Shown in pieces: positions 10,747 to 22,700 of a stretch of 64,000 nt of DNA. Every line of letters begins with the position of its first letter. Position 1 is the stretch's first letter. The notes under the pieces are model-generated. The model was not told the DNA's origin. It saw nothing but the letters and a program-made list of their open reading frames with translations, and searched no databases. The position numbers and the translations under genes were made by a program. This DNA comes from Synanceia verrucosa (Eukaryota > Chordata > Actinopteri > Perciformes > Synanceiidae). The DNA lies in the NCBI GenBank assembly GCA_029721515.1, contig CM056550.1, positions 19,591,119 to 19,655,118 of the forward strand. Reading direction: 5' to 3'.

Positions 10747-13700
10747 TTATACAATCGTCTCTCTCAGATTTGCATGTAGGGTAAAGAGCTGAGGGTGCGG
10801 GGCAGAATGTAATAACACCTCATTAGTGATTTCTACAGGTACCACCATGATATTTGGCTCGGGGGGTTCTGTACTGCTTTGGGCCTCCCTGTGATGCGAC
10901 AGAGTTTCAGGATTAGGAGGCTGCCGGCGGGCTAGAGTTTCGAGATCAGCCTGCTCCATCTCCTCTGCAAGGTCCACGTTGCTGCCGTAGAGCACTCCCA
11001 TCCTTCGTGCAAGCATGCCCTGTTTCTCCGGTGGCTCGTCACCTCCATCCTTCCTGCTCATCCTCTTGCGGCGGTGCATATAAGCGGCGTGGCGTATGCA
11101 GCGTTTGAGCAGGTGGTGGCGGTAAGCCCTCTGGATGACGACGGCAGACATGTGCTCTTCTTTGTGGCGCACCGTCGTGGTAATCGGTGCGAAGGAGTCT
11201 GAGGTGGGGTTGCTCAGGATGAACTTGGCCTCGATGCTCTCCCGCATTGCCACCATCTCCACAGTGTCTCCCAAGACCATCTGTGTGACGGCCAACAAGA
11301 CATCCAGGCAGTGGATCCTGTCGCCAATGACCAAGGGCAGATCCATTTCAATCAGGCGAAGTCGGTTGGGCTTGGCAACCCTCAGCGGCTGCTGCAAGGT
11401 ATCACAGAAATCTGAGAGCCGGCTATACTCGATGAACTGAGTGCCGTCCAAGTCGAATTTCTCCCACGTCTCGTTGAACATCTCAAAGTCTTCCTCACAG
11501 AGTGCATCACAACTCTCCTCCTGCGCCACGTTGAAGTTCTCCAAGATGATGGCGATGTACATGTTGACCACCACTAAGAATGAGATGATGATGTAGCTGC
11601 AGAAGAACGTCATGCTAATGATCGGATTGCCGCAATTACCCCTTACGTCCGTGCCTGGGTTCTCAATGTCTGGATCGCAGTCCGGAAACTCCTGGTTCAG
11701 CATCGGAAGCAAAAGGCCATCCCAGCCGGCTGACGTCGTGATCTCAAACAAGCAGATGATGCTGCCGCCGAATGTCTCGAAATTAAATATATCATCAATT
11801 CCAGCCTCCTTTTTGACATAGGCAAAGTTTGACATGCCAAATATGGAGAAGATGAACATAATGAGGAAGAGCAGGAGGCCAATATTGAAAAGGGCAGGAA
11901 GTGACATCATTAGAGCGAAGAGAAGCGTCCGAATACCCTTCGCTCCTTTAATAAGACGCAGAATCCTGCCTATTCTGGCCAGTCTGATCACTCTGAACAG
12001 GGTTGGTGACACAAAGTACTTCTCGATCAGATCTGAGAGCATCGTACCTGAAATAAAAGGAGACAATGAGCACATCTGTTTGGACACAATTTGCAGTTTT
12101 TAATCATTTTAGTTCACCCACCAGCTATGGACAAGATGACCACAACAAAGTCAAAAACGTTCCATCCGTTGGTGAAGAAGTACTGGCGCAGGGCGAAGAG
12201 CTTCAGCACACACTCTCCGGTGAAGACGGCAATGAAAGCCAAGTTTAATTTAAAGAGGAAATCGTCCTTCTCTGGGCTTTGGTCATCCGTCTCCACCATC
12301 ATGGTCACCATGTTGAGGCAGATGAGCACCATGATGAAGATGTCAAAGAACTGCTGACTGATGAGGTCAAACACCAGTCCCTGGATTGGGTTCTGCAGGT
12401 CAAAAGGGAATACGAGGAACAGAAACATGAAGCCAAGACGGTCATTGGGCCTGTTCACACCAGCAGTGTGCAGAAAGGGTCAACACAGGGGTCAGCGGTG
12501 ACGTCGCCATGCCACACATGCCGAGATGATGCGTCATTACTTTGGCTTACCTCAAACCAAAGTAATTAGCAACAGAAACAAACAATATTATTCCCCAAAT
12601 AATAACATACACAATATAATACAGCACATATTGTTAATATCACTGTTACTTGTAAATGAATTACGAACCGTTGGACGTGGAATCGGCTTCTGCGGCTTCT
12701 TGGAGCCGAGTTTCTTCATGGCATCGTAGTACTTCTTTTGTTCCTCAGTCATAAAAATGTCTTTATCTCCAAAGTGCAGATAGAACAGAATACATTAGAG
12801 GTATAAATATAAAGAAATGGGGTATGATGTGAATTAAAAAATATATACCATTGCTTTTGAATTGCTGCAGACGTCTTTGTGATACTTATCTTTTTCTTTT
12901 GTTGGTTGAAATTATCAATAATGACGCCAATGAAGAGGTTGAGAGTGAAGAAAGAGCCAAAGATGATGAAGATCACAAAGTACATGTACATGTAGAGGTT
13001 GATCTCATAAGAAGGCTGCTCCTCAACCTGAAAAACACAGAAACAAAACAATTAAAGCAGGAGGAAACAATCTGGAACATAACACTGGTCTGTTTTTGCA
13101 AATACAGTTATGTAAATTTGTTTGACAAAGACATAATTGTAAATAATATCTACCTCTCTGGAGTCGACCGCAGCATACATGATGTCCATCCAGCCTTTAA
13201 AAGTCGACTGAAAGTACAGAGCATTGTTTTAAAATCTGTCACTGAACACCAACCAGTCTATTTCCCTGTATAAACTCACGCACTCCTCACCACTTGAAGC
13301 AGAGACAGGTAGCCCAGTCCCACGTTGTCGTAGTTGACCTTGACGTTGACCCAGCGGGCCTCCTGCGTGGCCTCCATGACGGCCAAGCAGTCGCTCTTGT
13401 TGTTGATCTCCATCATGGGGAAAAGCTCCGCCGTGGTGGTGTTGATGCAGCGGTAGAACTTCCCAGCGAACAGGTTGACTCCCATGATGCTGAAGATGAG
13501 CCAGAAGATCAGACACACCAGTAGCACGTTGAAGATGGAAGGAATCGCTCCGACGAGAGCGTTCACCACGACCTGCCCAGAATTAATGGATTATGTAGAC
13601 ATGTATGGATACATCCTTTAGTTCATTTAGTTTGTAAGTGTGAGCAACAAGCTACTTATTAGCATCAAGTTTGCTCCATGTTCTTACCTCAGTCAGCTCT

Positions 13701-16700
13701 GCTACAGCAGCCATGGTGAAAGCATGCATTCAACACACGTTGTAGAGGAAAGTTAGTGTGATAATGCATTAAACATCACAGCTTTAGCATCATCTAAATC
13801 AACGTCAGTGATCAAAGAAGTGCTCTTTACTGAAGTAACTTTAAAGAAAAAGCCCTACATGAGTAAAAACAAAAGTATCAGCAGCAAAAAATACTGAAAG
13901 TGTCAAAAAGTGTTTATTATCAGTTCACAGACATGCTAGGAGACACTACACACTGCATTCATGTTCACAAGACAAAAAGAGGCAAAAATGTGATGGAAAC
14001 TTGTAATTCTGGCTGTCGCATAAATGTTATGGAGAAATATAAGTACAATATTTACCTCTGGACTGTAGTGGAGTAGGAGTAGTTTACTTGAGTAAATCTA
14101 TTTTCCACCACTGGTTAGCCATGCACACTGCTCAAATGTGGTTGCACAGCCAAAAACGTACCCTCATCCCTTCAAATCTTGACAGCGCTCGAAGAGGCCT
14201 TAAAGCCCTGAGAGTCCTGAGGGATTTGATTGGTCCGAGTTCAGAGAATCCCAACCAGCTGGCAGCTAAACTAATCACGGAAATCTGTGGCAGAATCAAA
14301 ACGTTTCCTATTCAAGTGTTACCTCAGACATACTTTCAAACGTGCTTGTGTGCATGTTTCGTTAAATGTCACACACAAAGATGGACATCGAAGCTAAGAC
14401 TTACATCTACAATGAAGAAGTCTAACCAACACCAAGCGTTGGTGAAGTACGTCTTGAAGCCGTACGCGACCCATTTAAGGAGCATCTCGATGATGAAGAC
14501 GTAGGTGAAAACTTTGTCAGCGTACTCCAGAATAATTTTGATGGTTCGCCGTCGTTCTATGTATATATCTTCAAAGGCCTGCCAACGCAAGATATGAGAT
14601 GCTTACACAGATGTCCTAGGAGTGACACAGTAGCTTAGCGCTATCATTAAACGGTCAACATTTCTAAATCTGTAGCGTGATGACAGCACTCACCAGAGCT
14701 CCGCTGCTGAGGAGGATCATGAAGATGATGAAGGTTTCGAACCAGTCGTGCTCCACGATAGTGAAGCAAGTCCTGCGGAGGTTCCACCACTTCTTGCCTC
14801 TACCTTGGGTGATGTCCACAGTCAGACACGGCCAGCGGTTCACACAGTCTGAGGGCAGAGGGACACCAGGTTCATCGACTGTGAGAAGATTTTCACAGTG
14901 TGAGTTTGGTAATTACACTCTGATCGTTCATACTGTCAGTGAAGCAGGCTTCTGGATCCACAGGGTCTGGCTCTTCCTCTTCCTCTTCCTCAGGTTCAGG
15001 CTCAGGTGGTTGATAGTCCACTGTGCTACACACTGAAGAATCCCCATCATTCAAAGCACCCATCAGCTAGTCAAGAATTACAATCGAAGCTCAGTTACAA
15101 AGCAAACATGCAAAATACACATTATTGATTTTTCAGCAGAACCCTAAATGAAGGTTACATGTTACTCACTTTGACATTTCCCAGCAAACCTTTACGATCT
15201 TCTAAGTTTTTCTGGAATTAAAAAAAATGTATTTCAGTGATTAATAAGACAATTTCACTATTAACAAGACATTTAAAGGCCCCACAGGTTTGTCTCAGAC
15301 TCAGTTACCTTTCTTCAGGTCACACTTTGCTGGGGATTATTAAACCTGAATTATGGACAAATTCAAGTGTGCTTCACCTCAGAAAACAAAATTAAAAAGT
15401 CAGTAAGTGCTTTACACTTAGACAAATGATAAAAATGATATACAGGAATATCAAATAATTAAAAAAAATAGCTACAACAGTTACAACAAATACCATTAGT
15501 TAAGAAAAATATATGAGTTCTAATAATAAAAAGTAATACACTGAGTTTGCCTGTATAAGTCCTGCAAACTCTGTCTCATGTGGTTTAGAATGAGGATCAA
15601 TTTTACCTTACAACATAAATTCATAAGCAGAATGTGTTTGAGGCGTGTCAGAAGCAGAATGGGTATCTTTGGGTGACATGTTATTTGTCTCTATCAACGT
15701 ATTTATGACTTTCACACACAGTATGTAGTCTATATATCTATATACAGTGCAAGTAGTGTGAACTTGTGGCTTGATCTGCTGTACTTACCAAATTATTTTT
15801 GTCATCTGAAATGTCTGAGTCGTCATCCTCGCCCAGGTTCTCAAAGTCTGACTCTCCCTGAGCGATTGGCACATTGAAACTGAACTCTCCATCCACAATA
15901 AATCCAGAAGGCCGGCCTTCAACCAAGCAGTTATGTATCCCATCTGCCAGTTTGAAATCCGGACTGGTGTCCAAGTGGTTCATTTCAATTCCCTCCGTTT
16001 TAGGTTCCTCGTCGTCCGCCTGACCGTCCTCGGGTTGTTTGGGCTGTCGGCCAATAATCCGCAGGGCGATCCGAACCACGACCGCTTTGATCCAGTCGAT
16101 ACCTCGTGTGATTCTGCTGATGGCGATCTGCAGATTGTTCATCTCGCCGTCGTCGTCCCCCGCAGAGAGGTTATCCCCACTGAAGGAGCTGAGCAACAAC
16201 GCCAGGAAGAGGTTCAACACCTGACGAAAGAAAATGTTATTAAAACAACATCAAGTTCATTTTGTTCCTAAAAGTAAAAAACTAAATACACTGTAAGAAA
16301 TCAACACAGTCTGTATTTAGTATTCATCTAAATACAGATGCATCTAGAATATGATTAACGGATGAGAATAAAATCTTAGTATTTTCAGATCACAATTAAA
16401 AGGGGTTGAATTCATTCTCGGTGTGAAAGTGAAATCATTACAAAGTGAATAATCGCTGAGGAAAATAAAGTCTCAAATACACATCACATATCAAATTGGT
16501 CCTGTGATGGTGCATCAATGAATATTATGTTGTCTACCTCCTGTTGCAGACGCTGCTATCTTTAGTGTCTAAACCTGTTGGTTAATTTCTGGGTTCATGT
16601 TTCCCAGGTTTAGCAGGAGATCAAGGTTACACGGCAGGCTGATCTGCCTTGTTCCAGTGTGGGAGCTGTGAATCAGTAAAGAGGCCTGAGGGGAAAGGAC

Positions 16701-19700
16701 GAGCTGCGTAAAAACCACAAGCCAGACAGTGGAGGGGTGGAAACAGATGGTTCAGGTGATTCCCCAGTTGTTTCGAGTTCCTTTAGAGCGCCTCTAATAG
16801 CCAGAGGAAGTCTTCAGGCTTTGTCTTGAACAAATACTTTGACATTTTGCTTTCTTGCCAGGAGTTGCTGCGTACAAGACAACTCGGAGATCAGAATTTC
16901 CCCAGCTGAAATTTCCAACTTCCAAACTCCGTTCCAGGTGCATGACGCCAGATGTAAACAAAAACCACGGCTGGCAAAGACAAAGTGATGTTTGTTTGGC
17001 CAGGAGAGTTTCTGTAGTGCAGCCTTCACATTTGTTTTGGTATTTTGATCGTGTTTTTGTGCAGAGAGGACAACTTTGAGAGATTGCAACCAGCTACCTA
17101 ATAATATATATAGCGACTATCAAATCAGTTAAATCTGAAACAACCAGCAGCATTATCATAGTTTAGATTAGTGTAAAGGCTGGAAACAGGTGGCCTGGCT
17201 CACAACAAAATGTAAATGTTCTTTATATATACAGCACTTCACAACAACCACTCAGTGAACCATAGTGCTTTACAACAGATAATAAATAAAAGCAATTAAA
17301 AACAATAAAAGCAATAAAATGGAATAACATAAAATCACCACACTACACTACAAATATAAATATTATATATACTATATTTAAATTTAAGTATTATGCATAA
17401 ATATAAAAATATAAATAAATCTGTCTACAGCACTTTCAATTAACATATAATACAATGTCAAATTGTGATTTTAAGGTGGGGTTTACGTGCAGGACTATTT
17501 TTTTTGTCTTTTGGACACCATGAGGTTGACAGGTAATCAGTAGAAAAACAAAATGTTCAGTAACGAGCTTTAAATTTTGATATCTTTTGACAGAGACAGG
17601 CTAGCTGTTCGCCAACTCTTCTAACGTATGTCTTCATAATGACTGTCTGAGCCATTTAAATTACATAAAATAACATAAGTAATGTTGTGGTTTCCTCCTC
17701 CAGTGAAAACCCATGAAACTAAGCAGATGAGAGTTTGGGAATTCAGGAGCATTTCAGAAAAGACGATAAGCGCTAAAAGGTCAGCGTTCGTCCAGGAACA
17801 TGGCAGATAAATCCACTCGACATGCTGTGGTTCAGACGGTCAAATATGATTAACTCTTCATCAATTACCGTTCAATCTGCTATCAGATGACTTTCCCCTA
17901 ACACCCAGCCTCCCTGCCACCTGAGCTACTCGCTCAGCTGTCTGTGTTTGTTCCCTCAGTGGCAGCATGCTTCCTCGAGTCGGATCTTAGCACATACTCA
18001 AGGTCAAAACCACTGTTTGGTGGCTCAAGTCATCTGATTTAAATAGAAACCCCCTCGCACATCCCCCTCCTGTAAAGTACAGCACTCACTTTTATGTCAG
18101 CGCAGATAGTGGGCATCACAAGAAAACCATGAAAATTCTGGCACAGTTCGTCCATTGCAATACTTTTTGTCAGCTTAACCATGAGCCTTTTCCTTTCCAT
18201 TTCTATGAATAACCTAACAGGAAATGGTTTTGGCTCTAAGCATGAATATGATGCTGAAATGATGCCTGATCATCTGAATTATCTGCCCTACATCCTTGTT
18301 GTGTGAGGCCAAGTTGAAATGTCAGGGACAGTATCTGAACCTTGAGCGACGTGCTGCCTCTTCACATAAAAATTCTCCCACAAAACGAAAAGCTTCATGA
18401 CCAGCAGAGGGGCAAACCTCTGCCGAGTCACACCTTTTTAAAAAAACAATTACCCTAACCTTTTTTAAGGGGTTACAGGAGATAAATAACCTGTGATATT
18501 CTGTATATTGGAATCTGTGAACATGTGTTGACAGTGTAGCTCAATCATGAGTTATTCACATTATAATAGCTCAGATGCTGCAGTGCCCCCTGGTGGATAC
18601 ACCCCTCCCCGCCTCACCCAGCTGTCTGACTATACTTGGCATCCCTCGCTTAGCCGAGGGGTTAACAATAGACCGCTGAGACGTGCAGGCCACAAAATCT
18701 CCTGGCATTATAATAAGCTAACTGTTAGATTTAGAGCTATGTTTCAAAACAGTTTGTCAGCTTTACAGCTTCGCAGTAGTGACAGTCGAGCGGCAGCGTC
18801 TGAGAGGTCAGGAATGATCATCTACTTTAAGATTTACTGTATGCTGATATACGCACTGACTATAAAGAGAGTGAGAAGATAAGAGTTAACGAGCCTATTT
18901 ACCCTGATCGTAAACTGAGAAACAATTATTTTTATCGAAGTGAAACTGAGCTGTGCGACATCGTAGTGTTATGATTCCTTACATGTATGTCAGCTTTAGG
19001 TTGTGTTCAAATCAATCTATTTTAATTACGTTAGCACAACGGGACTGTCAGCCAAAACGAAAAAAAATTAGAATAAAATTAAATTAAAATATTAAAATAT
19101 TAAATTAAAATAAACATTTAGCCTGGCTCAAATTTCCCCTCAACACATGCAACATCATCCAGCAACAGACTGTGTTGACCAACTGAATATGTGCGAACAC
19201 ACTTCATATAAACAGGATAATTCATCTGGAATATAATAATTGTTGCATTAACTTCCCAGAGTGATAAAACTGTCTATTATAGACCACTATGCATTGTTTT
19301 AGCATTTCATAAGCCTTCAAACTTGTGTATCTGCTATTCAAATAAATTAAACTCATTTCACTTGTTTGTTTTTGATGTTTACGTTTGGTTTATTTTTTGG
19401 TTTTGTCTTGTTTTATTAAATCATTGAGTTCCAGCTATTTTATAAAACAGGAAGTGTCTTGTTCCAGCGATTTTGGTCATTTTGAGTCATATTTTAAGAG
19501 CCACAGAATATTTTGTACTATGTCTCTGAAAACACTGAATAGCTCAAATGAAAGAAGAGACTCTCTATTTCATCATGAAAAAAAAGTTTGTTTTTACCTT
19601 GTTCCATTCTTGTTTTACCAGAGGTAGAGTAGAGGACACTTTCACCAAAATCACCACTTTTTGTCCAGAATCTATCCGTTTTGCTCTGTAATCTTGATCA

Positions 19701-22700
19701 TCTCCACTTCCTGCTTTGATCTCTGTGGTGTATACCGTCTCTTTATGTCCCAACTACAAATCCCAGAAGCCTCAACATTACTCACAGGCTGTGTGAGAGT
19801 GCTCTTTAGTGCCTGCTGCTGAAAAACACTTTGACGTATATATGTTTGTTTATGGCATTCAAGTGTTGGATTTTAAATGATATATAAATATATCAATGGC
19901 AATGAAAGAGTTAATACTGTGTGATTTTGAATTGTTGGGTTTGTTTATGTGTTGACCTCAGGAAGTCCAACAACCACCATCTGACAACCGAAACAAACGC
20001 GCTCAATCAGGGCTGTTTCTTGGTAAAATTGTAACTTCACATTTAGGATGTGAATCAGCACTGAAGTGTTGCACTCACCACCAGATTTCCGATGACCATG
20101 ACCATCATGAAGACAACCAAACACATCCCGGCACCGGCCACTTCCATGCAGTCCCACATGGTCTCGATCCACTCCCCGCACAAGATGCGAAACACGATGA
20201 GGAACGAGTGGAAGAAGTCGTGCATGTGCCAGCGAGGGAGCTCGCACTCTGAGGAGATCTTGCACACGCAGTCCTTGTAGCTCTTGCCAAAGAGCTGCAT
20301 ACCCACCACGGCGAAGATGAAGACGATGATGGCCAGCACCAAGGTCAGGTTTCCTAAAGCTCCCACTGAGTTACCAATAATCTTGATCAGCATGTTGAGC
20401 GTGGGCCACGACTTTGCTAGTTTGAAGACACGAAGCTGTCAACACAGGACAGACACAAGCAAAGGCAGTGAGGAATATAATAATGCATATTGTGGCATAA
20501 ATGCATGAGAATATCACTGTTTCTCACCAAACGGAAGGACCTGAGCACAGAGAGCCCCTGGACATTCGCCAGCCCCAACTCCACCAGACTGAGAGTGACG
20601 ATGATGCTGTCGAAAATGTTCCAGCCCACTTGGAAGTAGTAGTAAGGATCCATGGCGATCAGCTTGAAGAACATCTCTGCTGTGAAGATCCCAGTGAAAA
20701 CCTACAGGGGCATTCATTTCTGTTCAAAACAATCTGGCCTGTAAGAACATTCCTGTGATGAAATATAAATATAACGTGGCACATATTCACCAGATTCCCC
20801 ACTGAGAGCATGTAGTCAAACTCTGGGGTCATGGGGTAGTGCTCCATGGCCATGAAGAGGGTGTTGAGCACGATGCAGATGGTGATGCCCAAGTCGACGA
20901 AGGGGTCCATCACCACAAAGTGCACCCACTTTTTAAAAAGCACCCACGGCTGGCAGCAGTCCCACTTCAGGAACAAGTCGGCAAACTTGTACCAGCCGGG
21001 TGGGCACGGCCTCTGGGCATCCTCCAACTCTAGACAAAGAAAAACAATTAGGTAGCCTATCGTTATCAAAGCTTTAAATCGCTTTTGAATGATATGTGTG
21101 ATTCAGCAACTGAAGTCTACGCCAAGTTATGGTTGAGCTAAAATAGCCAAAGCTTAACACCAATGTTGACAGCACACATGTGATTATGGCAAGCTCAAGA
21201 CAATGCTACTGTATTGGCTTTGGATGAAACGTGCAATGTTAACAACTGCTTGATAATCTAAGCAATTAGTGCTCACATTAGAGCATCTTATCTGCGAACC
21301 TGACACTTCTAGATGCTTACACCCTGCTGCTGCAGGGCTGTTGTGTCGTCTGTTTATTTTAGTTTAATCAAAGATAGAAAATAGATCCTATATTTGGTGG
21401 ATTCTGCATCATCAGTGTTAAATAAATGCCTCTGTTGGCACTGTACCTTCCATAGCAGCTGTGAGCACCGTCAGAGCACTGGCAGACCTCTGTGTCAGGC
21501 CTGGTTCATCCAGATGAAGCCTGCTGTGCACCGAGCCTGATGACTTCTCTCTGAGTTCACAATCTGCAACAGACTGGGAAATACGTGGACAAATCTGTCA
21601 GTTGCAAATCGAAAACTTTAAGTAAAAAACAAGTTTCTCGACTGATTTACCTTGACCATGGTGGGCGCTCTGACTATCAGACGGGGAATGATTCTCCCGT
21701 TACAGTCCTTGATATTTTCATCATGCTCTGGGCTCAGTTCATCGGCGGTCACCTCAGATAAGGTGTGATGGCTGAGCGACTTCTTACTGGTCAGTGTGAC
21801 TTGGCTCCCAAGAGCCTGAGTCTGTGACATAAAAAAATAAATAAATAGAAAAATCAAGATGATAAGATGTCATTATTGTCATATGCACATTAATCACAGA
21901 AAAGCAGTCCTTGCCAATGACAATCTTAGATATCAGGCTACCTCCAACAGTGCTCATTAAATAAAGAAAAAGTTTTTAATAATTAATAATTGGAATGGAA
22001 AGAGTAATGTAGTAAATGTACATTCATAATGACAAGTAAATATATATACATAGTTGTAAAGAAGTAGTAAAACAATGAGCAAAAAAACATAATATATATA
22101 AAGATGTTGCTTCAATTTCAATTTTATGATTTATTTACTGAAAATTAACACAAATTAATACATCTGACCATACGTTATAAAATCTCCAAAAAGGAAAAAG
22201 GTATTTATCATAGCTCTATATTTGCAGGGGTCATAAAATGCTCATTTTCAGGTTCATACTAGAACATTTTACATGCTTTGATGTTCAAAAACACATTTTT
22301 CTCATACTGTCTGTCTGAATGTACAGTACATGTATTCATTCTTTGTCTGAAAAGCCCAGTGCTGTCTCTTTAAGACCCCCTTGCTGACAAAAGCCCAGCT
22401 CTGATTGGTCAAAAGTGAGAAAAATATGGTGTGCCTTTTAACTCATTGAGTTCCAGCCATTTTATAAAACATAAAGTGCCTTGTTCCAGCGTTTTAGGTC
22501 ATTGTGAGTCATATTTCTAGACCCACAGAATATTTTGTACTATGTCTCTGAAAACAGTGAATATCTCAAATGAAAGAAGAGACTCTCTATTTCATCATAA
22601 AAAAATGTTTGTTTTTACCTTGTTCCATTCTTGTTTTATCAGAGGTAGAGTAGAGGACACTTTCACCAAAATCACCACTTTTTGTCCAGATTCTGTTTGT

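Noticed and set aside
18547..18882. 111-codon open frame in the large scn4a intron
   Set aside because: No family similarity, no splice sites, no coding bias that I can see.
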